Shown here piece by piece: positions 8,623-17,074 of a stretch of DNA of 44,112 bases. The DNA is taken from NCBI GenBank assembly GCA_964401045.1, contig CAYNXB010000015.1:1-44112 (forward strand), written 5' to 3'. The notes under the pieces are model-generated. The model saw nothing but the letters and a program-made list of their open reading frames with translations. It did no database searches and was not told the origin of the DNA. Both the position numbers and the translations under genes were made by a program. Position 1 is the first letter of the stretch; each line of letters begins with the position of its first letter. Source of the DNA: CAYNXB01 sp964401045. Its GTDB lineage: Bacteria > Pseudomonadota > Alphaproteobacteria > Sphingomonadales > Sphingomonadaceae.

Positions 8623-10116
8623 GTGAATGACAAGGCTCGCGGGGACGATTCCCCTAAGCTGCAGAAGGTAGAGGGCCATTCCGAAGAGCGTTTCCTCGGC
8701 TCGGACATCTTCGAGAGCAGCCGCCATACACTGCCTCCGCCGCGCCGGGGCGGCACCATCACCGAGGACGCTCGCGAGGTCGACATCTACCACCAGTGCG
8801 ATGTGGTGGTGATCGGCGGCGGCCCGGCGGGCTGCGCTGCGGCGTGGGCAGCGGCCAAGGCCGGCGCGGACGTGACGCTGGTCGAACGCTACAACCACCT
8901 CGGCGGGCTCTCTACCGGCGGACTGGTCATGTGGATCGACCGGATGACCGACTGGCAGGGCGAGCACGTGATCCAGGGCTTCGCGCGCGAATTCATCGAG
9001 CGCATGCCGCCCGAAGCGGTCGCCGGACCGCCGCGTGAGGATTGGGGCACGCAGGACCCGCTCAAGGTCGGCTATTGGAGCCAGCGCACCACCGCCTTCC
9101 ACGGCATCGTTCAGTGGGCGCCGACGCTCGATCCGGAGCGGATGAAGCTCAACAACCAGGAGATGCTGCTCCAGGCGGGCGTGCGGATCGTGTTCCACGC
9201 CTGGGCCGCGCGACCGATCGTCGAGCACGGCACCGCCAAGGGCGTCGTGTTCGAAAGCAAGGCCGGGCGTCAGGCGCTGATGGCCAAGGTAGTGGTCGAC
9301 ACCAGCGGCGATGGCGACATGTTCGCCCGCGCGGGAGCCGAGTTCGATACCGACATCGAGGAAGGCGACGTTCACCACTCGATGAACACGGCCTGGGTCG
9401 CGGGCGGGGTCGATATGAACCGCTGGATCAACTGGAAGACACTGTACCCTGAACAGTTGCGCCAGCTGCTAGAGCGAGGCCGCGAGGAGCTCGGGTTTTT
9501 CCAGACGCCCTACGTCACGTGGCGGCCCGATATCGCCATGTGGCTCGGGCCGCGCCAATCGGGCCTCTCGGCGCTCGATGTCGACGACATGACCGAGGTC
9601 GAGATCCGCAGCCACCGGCTGATGGAGGGGCACACCCGATTCTTTCGCGAACATGCGCCGGGATTCGAGAACGCCTATAGCCTGCAGAGCGCGAGCCAGC
9701 TTGGCGTTCGCCACACCCGCCGCCTCGCCGGCGTCTCCCGGATTGAGCGCAAGGATTGGCCCATCGGCGGAGCCCGCCCGGACGAGGTGGGCGTGAGCCC
9801 GTCGATCAGTCCCAAGTTCCCGGTCGTCTCCGTACCCTACGGCAGCCTCGTCCCGCGCGCGCTGGACGGCCTGCTCGCCGCCGGCCGCCACGTCAGCTGT
9901 GACGCCAACAGTCACGGCTTCATGCGCGAGATTCCGCAATGCTGGCTGACGGGCCACGCCGCCGGTGTCGGCGCGGCGGTCGCGGCCAATCGCGGAGTGC
10001 AGCCGCGCGACGTCGATGTGGATGAGGTGCGTTCGGTGCTGCGCTCGCAGGGCGCGCATCTGTCAGACGATCAGGCGGTGGCGCAGTCACGAAACGCAGC
10101 GGTGCCGGTAAGTTGA
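8623..10116 (+). CDS. FAD-dependent oxidoreductase
   Basis: The product has 497 residues from a GTG at 8623 that follows GGAAGGAA. About 55 N-terminal residues of low complexity precede the Rossmann fold. The FAD-binding motif VVVIGGGPAGCAAAWAAAKA is at about residues 61-80, followed by VERYNHLGGLSTGG and VVDTSGDGDMFARAG. The C-terminal GRHVSCDANSHGFMREIP and LTGHAAGVGAAVA complete the FAD_oxidored pattern. It probably oxidises an intermediate made by the two hydro-lyases upstream, with electrons passed to a quinone or a ferredoxin-like partner not encoded here. The start is 48 bp after the small aconitase-X subunit, and its stop overlaps the next gene. The substrate is unknown. Confidence 0.85.
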   Translation: MNDKARGDDSPKLQKVEGHSEERFLGSDIFESSRHTLPPPRRGGTITEDAREVDIYHQCDVVVIGGGPAGCAAAWAAAKAGADVTLVERYNHLGGLSTGGLVMWIDRMTDWQGEHVIQGFAREFIERMPPEAVAGPPREDWGTQDPLKVGYWSQRTTAFHGIVQWAPTLDPERMKLNNQEMLLQAGVRIVFHAWAARPIVEHGTAKGVVFESKAGRQALMAKVVVDTSGDGDMFARAGAEFDTDIEEGDVHHSMNTAWVAGGVDMNRWINWKTLYPEQLRQLLERGREELGFFQTPYVTWRPDIAMWLGPRQSGLSALDVDDMTEVEIRSHRLMEGHTRFFREHAPGFENAYSLQSASQLGVRHTRRLAGVSRIERKDWPIGGARPDEVGVSPSISPKFPVVSVPYGSLVPRALDGLLAAGRHVSCDANSHGFMREIPQCWLTGHAAGVGAAVAANRGVQPRDVDVDEVRSVLRSQGAHLSDDQAVAQSRNAAVPVS

Positions 10117-11492
10117 ACCAGAGCGACACGCTTGACGTTGCGCAGTTCCTGCACGGCCTGCGCTTCTCTCGTTATCACCTGCTGATCCTGGTTCTGTGCA
10201 GTCTTGTCACCTTTTTCGACGGGCAGGACTTCGCCGCGCTTGCCTATGCCTTGCCCTACATTCGGGACGACATGGGCATCTCGGACCAGATGACCGGCTA
10301 CGTGAGTTCCGCCGCTTTCCTGGGCCAGATGATCGGCTCGCTGCTCGGCTCCCATGTGGGCGATATCTTTGGCCGAAGGCCGGTGATCGTCTTTTGCACG
10401 ATTTGCAGCGCCGTCATGACTTTCGCGGTGGGTTTCGCCGGATCGCCCGAACAGCTGATCGCCCTCCGTTTCGTGAGCGGTCTGACCATAGGCGGGCTGC
10501 TTGCGCCAGTCTGGGCGCTCAGCATCGAAAGCATGCCGCGCGCCATCCGGGCGACCAGCGTGACGATCATCATGATGGGTTTTTCATTCGGCACAGCCTC
10601 GGCCGGGCCGATCGCTAACTGGATTGCCCCGATCCTGGGCTGGGAGGGCATCTTCTGGGTGTGCGGCGTCATGACCGGCGCGTTCGCGCTGATCCTGTTC
10701 TTCATGCTGCCCGAGAGCGCGCGCTGGCTTGTCGCGACGCAAAAGCCGCGCGAGCGGATCGTACCTCTGCTCGTCCGCTTCAGCCCGGGCGCGGCGCTGC
10801 GCGACTTTCAACGGTTCACTCTCTCGGATGAGCGCGAGGCCGGTGGCGGCGCGAGCCCTATCCACAAGCTGCGCGAGCTGTTCGCAGGGCCGCTTGCCGT
10901 GGTGACCCCGCTGATCTGGGGGGCGTATTTTTGCTCGAGCTTCGCGATCTACCTCGGCAGCGCATACGGGGTGATCTTCATGGAGAACCTCGGAATCGCA
11001 CGGCAGAATGCTGCATGGCTCGGATCCATCGGAGCCATGCTGGGCGCGCTGGCCGGGGTCGCCCTGCTGGCGATGACAGAACGGCGCGGACCAGGATGGA
11101 TCGCGCTCGCCCCGCTCCTGGGCGTGCCGCTGGTGCTGCTGGTCGGCACCGGCATCGCGGTCGGCGGCCCGGCTTTCGTTCCGGCGCTGCTCGGCGCCAC
11201 GGTGATGATCGGGGCCGGTCACGCCGCCGTCATTTCGATCACCAGCGTCTATTACCCCAGCACCGTGCGCGCCACGGGTGGCGGATGGGCGAGCTTCGTC
11301 GCCAAGTTCGCCGCCGTCGCCGCGCCGATTTTCGGCGCGCGGTTCCTCGCCGGGCGTGAAGGGGCGATGGGTGGATACACATTTACCGCGCTGTGCCTCG
11401 GGGGCGTCGTCCTCGGCGTGCTCCTGCTGGCCTACTTCGCTCGCGGGCTGCAGTCTGATGGGATCGGTGCGGCTGGGAAGCCGACACGGTGA
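10113..11492 (+). CDS. MFS transporter, aromatic acid:H+ symporter-like
   Basis: This 459-residue protein has about 12 membrane segments. The first segment carries FFDGQDFAALAYALPYI, close to the D-G-x-D motif of the aromatic acid:H+ symporter (AAHS) family. The loop after helix 2 is GDIFGRRPVIV, the MFS signature. The start is a TTG that overlaps the upstream stop (TTGA), so translation is probably coupled to the flavoprotein. It should carry the substrate of the IlvD/aconitase-X operon through the inner membrane after passage through the TonB receptor. The family match points to an organic acid, possibly carboxylic rather than truly aromatic. Confidence 0.88.
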   Translation: MNQSDTLDVAQFLHGLRFSRYHLLILVLCSLVTFFDGQDFAALAYALPYIRDDMGISDQMTGYVSSAAFLGQMIGSLLGSHVGDIFGRRPVIVFCTICSAVMTFAVGFAGSPEQLIALRFVSGLTIGGLLAPVWALSIESMPRAIRATSVTIIMMGFSFGTASAGPIANWIAPILGWEGIFWVCGVMTGAFALILFFMLPESARWLVATQKPRERIVPLLVRFSPGAALRDFQRFTLSDEREAGGGASPIHKLRELFAGPLAVVTPLIWGAYFCSSFAIYLGSAYGVIFMENLGIARQNAAWLGSIGAMLGALAGVALLAMTERRGPGWIALAPLLGVPLVLLVGTGIAVGGPAFVPALLGATVMIGAGHAAVISITSVYYPSTVRATGGGWASFVAKFAAVAAPIFGARFLAGREGAMGGYTFTALCLGGVVLGVLLLAYFARGLQSDGIGAAGKPTR

Positions 11493-11602
11493 GCGCGGCG
11501 TCGTCACGTGAAGGCACGCCTACCTTCCAGTCGTCGCGCGTCACGGGACCCCTTCCTTGAGTGTCTCGTCGTCAGTTATCCTGCAAGCTCGCTGCGCGAT
11601 TT

Positions 11603-11672
11603 GGCTAACCGCCATGTCGTGAGCATGTGCCGTTCAGCAGAAGCCGCGATTGGAGATAAGTTGCGGTTAGCC
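11603..11672. repeat. Long-looped perfect inverted repeat in the gap 11493-11800
   Basis: The 308-bp gap between the MFS gene and the GreA/GreB-like gene has no supported gene. It holds GGCTAACCGC at 11603-11612 and its exact complement GCGGTTAGCC at 11663-11672, separated by 50 bp. There is no T-run. The flanks are TT before the left arm and TGA after the right, with no obvious direct repeat, so it is not clearly a mobile element end. Its function is not known. Confidence 0.4.
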
Positions 11673-11800
11673 TGACAGCGCCGCGACTCAGGCCAAGCTA
11701 CAATCTCAGACGTCGGATGTGCGGGGAAGCGTCCGCTGCGCGCTCGCGAGCAGCAGCCGCAATGCATTGCGGCCGGTCCGTGAAGAGGGGTTCTGGCCCG

Positions 11801-12265
11801 TTATTGCGCCCTGGTGTGGATCTCGAGAACCTCGAGGTCATCGGTGCCATTGATCGGAAGGATCTCTCCCACTTCTGCACCGATCATCGCCCGGGCCAGT
11901 GGCGCGGTAAAGGAGAGCAGACCTCTCGCGGGATCAGCCTCATCGGCACCCACGATCTCGAAAGTTTTTGGTGTGCCGTTGAGCAGGACTCGCACCTGGA
12001 CGCCTATCTCGACCTTGTCGCCGGTAGGGATCGGCGCCAGCTCCGCTGTAATCTGGCGGGTTTGCCAATACCTCAGGTCGCGCCTGAGCATGGCGGCAGC
12101 CGCTTCATCCGCGCAACGCTCCAGTTCGGCCTCGAGTTCGGCGACACGGTTCTGGATGAGAGTCAGGCCCCGCGGTGTGACGAGGTTCGGGCCGGCCGGT
12201 ATTGGCAGCTCGAATTTAGGCTCCAGGTGCTCCTCGTCACTTTCACGGCGGAACGCTACGCTCAT
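11801..12265 (-). CDS. GreA/GreB-family transcription elongation factor
   Basis: This 154-residue protein has an N-terminal coiled coil at about residues 30-75 (TPRGLTLIQNRVAELEAELE) and a C-terminal FKBP-like GreA/GreB domain (VGADEADPARGLLSFTAPLA, then ARAMIGAEVGEIL). Classical Gre factors insert the coil into the RNA polymerase secondary channel, and an acidic tip (DxxENA) drives transcript cleavage. Here the corresponding stretch, AAAAMLRRDLRYWQTR, lacks that acidic motif. It may bind polymerase without cleavage activity. The N-terminus MSVAFRRESDEEHLEPKFEL resembles a recurrent alphaproteobacterial form. It stands alone and has no visible link to the catabolic genes. Confidence 0.85.
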   Translation of the reverse strand: MSVAFRRESDEEHLEPKFELPIPAGPNLVTPRGLTLIQNRVAELEAELERCADEAAAAMLRRDLRYWQTRQITAELAPIPTGDKVEIGVQVRVLLNGTPKTFEIVGADEADPARGLLSFTAPLARAMIGAEVGEILPINGTDDLEVLEIHTRAQ

Positions 12266-12715
12266 CGAGGATGTCTCCGCTTTGAAGCGCCCTTAGGCAC
12301 CGCAATGACATAAGTGCAAAAATTGTTGAAGCGGCCCGGCGTCGGCTGGACGGCACAAGCCGCAACAGCCTAGCGGCCTCTCATGGCTATTACCGCGACG
12401 ATTATGAACACTGTAACCGGGCTTCCGATCCAGCGCATGACCTTCGAACGCATGCCGAAGCCCTGGTCCAGCTTCAATCTATCCACCGGCGAACTCGTCA
12501 CGGCTGAACGGATCGATATTGGCCGACCTCTTCCGGGGAAGTTCGCAGCCCCGGTGGACATCTGGGTCAAATGGTCGAGCCAGTGAGCCGTAGCTGACCG
12601 ACGGCTGACGACCCCGGGAGGCCGCCAGACTTGTCTGTCGAGTTACGCATACGCCGCGTTTCATGGTAATTGACAGCGCCGGGTGCGATCTCGTGCCCGC
12701 GTCGGGAGAGGGAAT
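12266..12715. other. Intergenic region, no supported gene
   Basis: About 450 bp lie between the divergent GreA/GreB-like gene and the secreted-protein gene. Short open frames exist on both strands. The most gene-like is 12370-12570 on the minus strand, which ends in a possible membrane segment (WIGSPVTVFIIVAVIAM), but it has no family match, and overlapping frames of similar size lie on both strands. The region must hold the promoters of the two flanking genes. A GGGAGAGGG ribosome site precedes the ATG at 12716. Confidence 0.35.
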
Positions 12716-13393
12716 ATGCGCAACTTGAAGTTCGCGATGACCGCCGCGCTGTTAATGGTGCCCAGCGCGGGCCTCACGCAGGGTGACGCCGCCAAACTCG
12801 GTCAAAAGCAAAAAGCATGGATGGTCGCGAACTTCCAAAGCTTCGCGTGCGCGCTGACGCCCGGTTCGACGGCAGCAGTCACTGGCACCGGAACGGTATC
12901 GTTCGACGCCAGCGCGGACGGCGGCGTCGATCTTACTGTCGTATCTGGCGATGGTGGCGTTCCAACAATCACCGCCCACGCGATCAACACCAAGGGCACC
13001 GGCGCCAGCAACGGCCGCGCAGCGGCTCAGCCCTGCGGCGCCATCAAGGCCCCCTCTGATCCTGGCGCGGCCAATTGCAGTCTCTCCGGCGACGATCAAT
13101 CGCCCGCCGTACACTTCAGCATTCCGCTGGCCGCGCTCGGCGGGCCCGCAGCTTCCGAGAGCTACGTCGGCACGGTCACGATCGTAAAGGGCCCCGCCAG
13201 CGAACCGATGGTTGGTCAGTATCTCTCGAAGAAGGGCTACCAATATTACCAGGCGCGAAGCGACCTTGCCTCTGCCAGGGCCTCGGCCGATCCGGAGTTG
13301 TTAGTCATCGCCAGGTGCGACAGCGCCAAGCTCATTTCCAAAAGTGGCAAGCCAATGACATCCACTTACGATCTGGCATTCGCCAAAAAGTAG
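12716..13393 (+). CDS. Secreted protein of unknown function
   Basis: The product has 225 residues from the ATG at 12716. The frame is open to a GTG at 12683, but the GGGAGAGGG site and the signal peptide favour 12716. The N-terminus MRNLKFAMTAALLMVPSAGL is a Sec signal sequence, so the protein is probably periplasmic. The mature part is rich in Ala, Gly, Ser and Thr with alternating short beta-like stretches (GTGTVSFDASADGGVDLTVV), and four Cys residues could form disulfides. I recognise no domain. It is convergent with the histidine kinase gene, separated by about 200 bp that hold no supported gene. Confidence 0.7.
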   Translation: MRNLKFAMTAALLMVPSAGLTQGDAAKLGQKQKAWMVANFQSFACALTPGSTAAVTGTGTVSFDASADGGVDLTVVSGDGGVPTITAHAINTKGTGASNGRAAAQPCGAIKAPSDPGAANCSLSGDDQSPAVHFSIPLAALGGPAASESYVGTVTIVKGPASEPMVGQYLSKKGYQYYQARSDLASARASADPELLVIARCDSAKLISKSGKPMTSTYDLAFAKK

Positions 13394-13596
13394 GTCCTGG
13401 CACCGCGATCGATGTCGTCTCGATCCGGAAGACGAGCAGCGTCACCATGGCCAGAACCGCCCAGCCGGACATGGAGGCCCGCAGCGTGACGCCTTGCATG
13501 TTGGCAAGGCGGCTGACCGGAACCCGGTAAGCTTCTCCAGCCCAGCCGATTTGGGTTGGACATAAGCAAATGCGTAAGCACCTGCTTCGCGATCAC

Positions 13597-14973
13597 CTAT
13601 GCCTTGGCACCGATTGGCAACATCAGACGAACGCGCAGCCCATGCGGGGAAACGGGTTCAAGCGTCATCGATCCGCCGTGAAGATGAGCGATTGTCTCGA
13701 CGAGCGACAGGCCAAGCCCGGCGCCGCTGCCGCCGCGAGCAGGATCGAGACGAACAAAGCGCCGCGTCGCGTCGTCTGTCTCGCTTTCCGAGAGGCCCGG
13801 GCCATCGTCGGCCACGGCAAGTTCGACGACATTGTCGGCTGCCCCATGGGCGGCGATCCGGATCGCCGTCCCCCCGCCCGCATATTTGAGGGCATTGTCG
13901 ACGAGGTTCGACAGCGCGCGCATCAACAATTCGCGGTGCGCAACGATGTCGAGCCCGGGCGGCGCATCGACGACGATCTCGAAGCCCTGATCCTCCGCGA
14001 GCGGGCTATAGACCTCCGCCAGATCGTGAAGCATCGGTGGCAGGGCAAAGCTGGTGAACTGGTCACGGCCGATACCAGCCTCGGCGCGACTGATCTCCAA
14101 CGCGGTGTCTAGCAGCCGCTGGAGGCTATCGGCTTCATCGATGGCCGCGCCGAGCGCACCGCGTGCGCCCTTGTCCTGCGTCTGGCCCAATCCTTGTTCG
14201 AGCCGCGCCTTCATCCGCGCCACCGGAGAGCGCAAGTCGTGCGCCATCGAATCGGTGATCATGCGCAACTCGCGCACCAGGCCTTCGATACGGCGGAACA
14301 TCACGTTGATCGTCGTCGCCAGCCGGTCGAAGGCATCGCCGGTGTCGTCGCGTTCGACCCGGACATCGAGCTTGCCGCTGACGAATTCTCCCGCAGCACG
14401 CGAAAACACGTCGATGCGGCGCGCCAGGATCCACGCGACCAATGCCGCCATCAGGGCTGCAATCACCACGCCGACGATCAGCGAATAGAGAAACGCTGCC
14501 TCGCTGGCGCGTGCCAACTGGCCCTGCGCTTCGAGTATCTCGCCGGTGAGCAGGACATGCCCGTCAGGCAACCGCGTCGTCACAAGGCCCATCGGGAGCG
14601 CGGCGCTGGCGCCCTGCCGGAACAGCCGGATTTCGCGCCAGCGTTCGGCGTCGCCAAGGGTCGGCGGCCAGTCGCGCAAATTTCCGACGACCTTGTGACC
14701 GTCGGGCGCCTTCAGAAACAGGATGAAATTGCGATCATCCTTCGCCGCGAGGCGGTCTTCGATGGCCATGAGCATTCCCCGGAAACCCTCTTCCCGATAA
14801 TCGCCGACGAGATCGTCGCGTGCGACTTCCGCGGCGATGCGGGCATCGGAAAGAATCGTCGCTTCGGTGAAGCGGTGGATGATCGTCAGGCCCAGCGCGA
14901 GCGCGGCGACCTGCGCCAGCACGAGCATCAGTGTGAGCCGGGCGATCGTGCCGTTCAGGAAGCCGCGCCGCAT
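13597..14973 (-). CDS. Two-component sensor histidine kinase
   Basis: The product has 458 residues from the ATG at 14973. The frame is open to 15270, but that extension lies inside the response-regulator gene. Two membrane helices (about residues 10-32 and 161-184) frame a periplasmic sensor of about 130 residues, followed by a HAMP linker. The phospho-acceptor is His245 in DSMAHDLRSPVARMK. The ATPase domain has SNLVDNALKYA, ADDGPGL and GAGLGLSLVETI. The gene starts 5 bp after the regulator stop, so the two form an operon. The long periplasmic loop suggests an envelope signal, but the ligand is unknown. Confidence 0.93.
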   Translation of the reverse strand: MRRGFLNGTIARLTLMLVLAQVAALALGLTIIHRFTEATILSDARIAAEVARDDLVGDYREEGFRGMLMAIEDRLAAKDDRNFILFLKAPDGHKVVGNLRDWPPTLGDAERWREIRLFRQGASAALPMGLVTTRLPDGHVLLTGEILEAQGQLARASEAAFLYSLIVGVVIAALMAALVAWILARRIDVFSRAAGEFVSGKLDVRVERDDTGDAFDRLATTINVMFRRIEGLVRELRMITDSMAHDLRSPVARMKARLEQGLGQTQDKGARGALGAAIDEADSLQRLLDTALEISRAEAGIGRDQFTSFALPPMLHDLAEVYSPLAEDQGFEIVVDAPPGLDIVAHRELLMRALSNLVDNALKYAGGGTAIRIAAHGAADNVVELAVADDGPGLSESETDDATRRFVRLDPARGGSGAGLGLSLVETIAHLHGGSMTLEPVSPHGLRVRLMLPIGAKA

Positions 14974-14978
14974 CGGAG

Positions 14979-15665
14979 CTAGCCGGGGGTTCCCAGAATA
15001 TATCCCACGCCGCGGATCGTATGGACCAGCGGCTTGTCGAAGCCGTCGTCGACCTTGCGCCGCAGCCGGCTGACATGGACATCGACGACATTGGTGCCCG
15101 GGTCGAAATGATATTCCCAGACGCCCTCGAGCATCATCGTGCGGGTGACCACCTGATCCTGATGTCGCAGCAGATATTCGAGCAGCCGGAACTCGCGCGG
15201 TTGCAACTCGATGCGCCGCCCCGCGCGGGTCACACGGCGGTTGAGCAGGTTCATCTCCAGGTCCTCGCACGCTAGCGATGTTTCGACCTGCGTTCCGCCA
15301 GAGGGCCGGGCGATCAAGAGTTTCAGTCGGGCGAGCAGCTCGGAAAAGGCAAAGGGCTTGGTCAGATAGTCGTTGGCGCCCGAAGTCAGCCCCTCGACGC
15401 GCGCATCCACCGCTCCCAATGACGAGAGAATGATCACCGGAGTTGCGATCTTCGCCGCACGCAACGCGGCAAGTACCGCCATACCGTCCATCCCCGGCAG
15501 CATCCGATCGAGAACGATTGCATCGTAGCTGCCGTCGGTCGCGTGATACAGGCCGTCCCGCCCGTCGCCGGCGTGGTCGACGACGAAACCCTGTCCGGTC
15601 AGGCTTTTGAGGATGAAATCGGCCGTGGCCGGGTCATCCTCGACGACGAGTATTTTCTGCGACAT
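14979..15665 (-). CDS. OmpR-family response regulator
   Basis: This 228-residue protein has a receiver domain with the acidic pair in VVEDDP, the phospho-acceptor Asp53 in IVLDRMLPGMDG and the lysine in DYLTKPF. It is followed by a winged-helix DNA-binding domain of OmpR type (LQPREFRLLEYLLRHQDQVV and VDVHVSRLRRKVDDGF). It should be phosphorylated by the kinase downstream. Its start lies 32 bp inside the 3' end of the PDZ-protein gene, so the three genes are very likely co-transcribed and translationally linked. Targets are not identifiable here. Confidence 0.95.
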   Translation of the reverse strand: MSQKILVVEDDPATADFILKSLTGQGFVVDHAGDGRDGLYHATDGSYDAIVLDRMLPGMDGMAVLAALRAAKIATPVIILSSLGAVDARVEGLTSGANDYLTKPFAFSELLARLKLLIARPSGGTQVETSLACEDLEMNLLNRRVTRAGRRIELQPREFRLLEYLLRHQDQVVTRTMMLEGVWEYHFDPGTNVVDVHVSRLRRKVDDGFDKPLVHTIRGVGYILGTPG

Positions 15666-16056
15666 GCGCCGCCCCCAGGCCGGTCCCGCGCTCTACGGGC
15701 AGATATGTATAGCGGTTCTCGCCGCCATGGCGAATACGAAGCAGGATACCCCTATTGCCGTCGTGCCGCGCCGCCACGGCGATCGCGGCAGGTGATGGGA
15801 TCGGGCGGTGATCGATCCTGTCGATGACGTCGCCGGCGGTGATGCCCACCCGCGCCGCCGCGCCTTCGTCCGCGACGCTCGTGACGATCAGGGTGACCGG
15901 CCCGCGATGACTGGCTGGACGAATTTCATAAGTCAGGCCCGACAGCTGGTTGTGCCGATGTCGAAGCGGTGCCGGATTGAGCAACAGCGCTCCCGCCACC
16001 ACCACTGCCAGGACGGCGAGCAGCACGGCCGTAGAGGGGCGGGGGCTGGCATCCAT
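15634..16056 (-). CDS. Membrane-anchored PDZ-domain protein
   Basis: The product has 140 residues from the ATG at 16056. The frame runs on to 16131, but the upstream part lacks gene-like sequence. One N-terminal membrane helix (STAVLLAVLAVVVAGALLL) is followed by a short PDZ domain with DEGAAARVGITAGDVIDRID, the usual carboxylate-binding and turn pattern of PDZ domains in periplasmic proteases and secretion proteins. No protease domain is present. It overlaps the response regulator, which suggests that it helps sense or tune the envelope signal read by the kinase. That role is inferred from gene order only. Confidence 0.75.
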   Translation of the reverse strand: MDASPRPSTAVLLAVLAVVVAGALLLNPAPLRHRHNQLSGLTYEIRPASHRGPVTLIVTSVADEGAAARVGITAGDVIDRIDHRPIPSPAAIAVAARHDGNRGILLRIRHGGENRYTYLPVERGTGLGAAHVAENTRRRG

Positions 16057-16341
16057 CCGGACGTCATAGCATCGCGCTCCATGGCGGCGGATGGCCACAA
16101 GATGACAAGCCTGTAATCCATACGACCCCAAGCGAAAAAGCGCTGAGCGCGAAGCGGTAGCGTCGAGGTTGGCGGTGTTGCAGATGCCGCATGCGACCCG
16201 CCCGTTGCGAAGAGTGTCGGAGACGGCACGTTTGCCGCCGACAGCCGACTGGCGGTATTTTCCAAGTTATTCGCCGGGATCCCTGTAGGGGGCGGCGCGG
16301 CGCTAAAGTCCGGTCCGCTGGCGTATTCCCTCCCGCAGTTC

Positions 16342-16362
16342 GTTGACAAATTCTTCGACAAT
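16342..16362 (+). promoter_or_regulatory. Possible GntR promoter/autoregulatory site in the gap 16057-16394
   Basis: The 338-bp divergent gap before the GntR gene holds GTTGACAA at 16342-16349 and TCGACAAT at 16355-16362, about 35-55 bp before the start codon. GTTGACAA equals the core of the two strong operators at 19822 and 19918. It can be read either as a -35 box or as a half-operator for autoregulation. No good -10 box is evident. The rest of the gap shows nothing else I can support. Confidence 0.35.
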
Positions 16363-16394
16363 GGGGAGGACACTCAATTACCGTTGGAGTGGCA

Positions 16395-17063
16395 ATGCCG
16401 GCTCGAGAAACCCCAGATACATCAGTCGGCATCCACCAGTTGTGCAACTGGCTCCGGGAGCGCATCAGGCTTGGGATTTTCGTCCCCGGGCAGCGGCTCG
16501 TCGAAGCGGACATTACCCGGGACACCGGCGCGCCTCGCTCGCGGGTGCGCGAAGCATTGCGGCGTCTCGAGACCGAGGGCCTGATCGAGATCGAGGAATT
16601 CCGCGGCGCAAGCGTCAAGCGGATCACCTGGGATGAGGTTCGCCAGATTTATCGCGCGCGCATGGCGCTGGAAGGCCTGGCGGCGCGCGAATTCGCGTTG
16701 GCGGACGATCCGGAACGCAAGCGCCAACTGGCCGAAATACAGGAAGAGATGAACCGCTGGGAAAGCACGGGCGATCACGATCGCTTCGCACGGCTCAACG
16801 GCGATTGGCACCGGCTGATCGTGGCCGGATCTGGAAACGAATATGTCGGCGCCTTTCTCGAAAGGCTGGTGATCCCGGTCTACCGGCTGCTGTTCTCGAC
16901 GTTCTACAACACCACGCGGATCGACGGCGCCAACGCCGATCACCGCCGGATCACGCAAGCTATCTGCGACGGCAATCCCGACGAAGCGGAGGCCGCGATG
17001 CGCCAGCACATCGACAACGGCCTCGACGCCTTGTCAGAGATCGACTCCCACTTCGCGGGCTAG
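16395..17063 (+). CDS. GntR-family regulator with FCD domain
   Basis: The product has 222 residues from the ATG at 16395, with GGAG spaced well before it; a GTG two codons upstream is the alternative. The winged helix (about residues 10-75) contains GQRLVEADITRDTGAPRSRV and REALRRLETEGLIEIEEF. The C-terminal all-helical FCD domain contains NGDWHRLIVAGSGN, ADHRRITQAI and AMRQHIDN, whose His residues match the metal-ligand positions of this subfamily. The usual FCD Asp appears to be Asn (NGDWH). The family represses carboxylate-use genes and releases DNA when the acid binds. It is convergent with the TonB receptor whose promoter region has matching operators, so it is the likely regulator of the whole module. 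Confidence 0.92.
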   Translation: MPARETPDTSVGIHQLCNWLRERIRLGIFVPGQRLVEADITRDTGAPRSRVREALRRLETEGLIEIEEFRGASVKRITWDEVRQIYRARMALEGLAAREFALADDPERKRQLAEIQEEMNRWESTGDHDRFARLNGDWHRLIVAGSGNEYVGAFLERLVIPVYRLLFSTFYNTTRIDGANADHRRITQAICDGNPDEAEAAMRQHIDNGLDALSEIDSHFAG

Positions 17064-17074
17064 CCGGCAGTTTT

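Noticed and set aside
11717..12313. 198-codon plus-strand frame over the GreA/GreB-like gene
   Set aside because: It is a shadow of the minus-strand Gre-family gene, which has the right domain and N-terminus.
12383..12586. 67-codon plus-strand frame
   Set aside because: There is no family match, and competing frames of similar size lie on the other strand.
13332..13499. 55-codon minus-strand frame with a membrane-like segment (GWAVLAMVTLLVFRI)
   Set aside because: The translation looks partly protein-like, but it overlaps the 3' end of the secreted-protein gene, has no ribosome site I can support and no family match. It may be a remnant.
14974..15270. N-terminal extension of the histidine kinase frame
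   Set aside because: It overlaps the response-regulator gene, has low-complexity Arg/Pro-rich sequence and precedes the MRRGF start with the first membrane helix.
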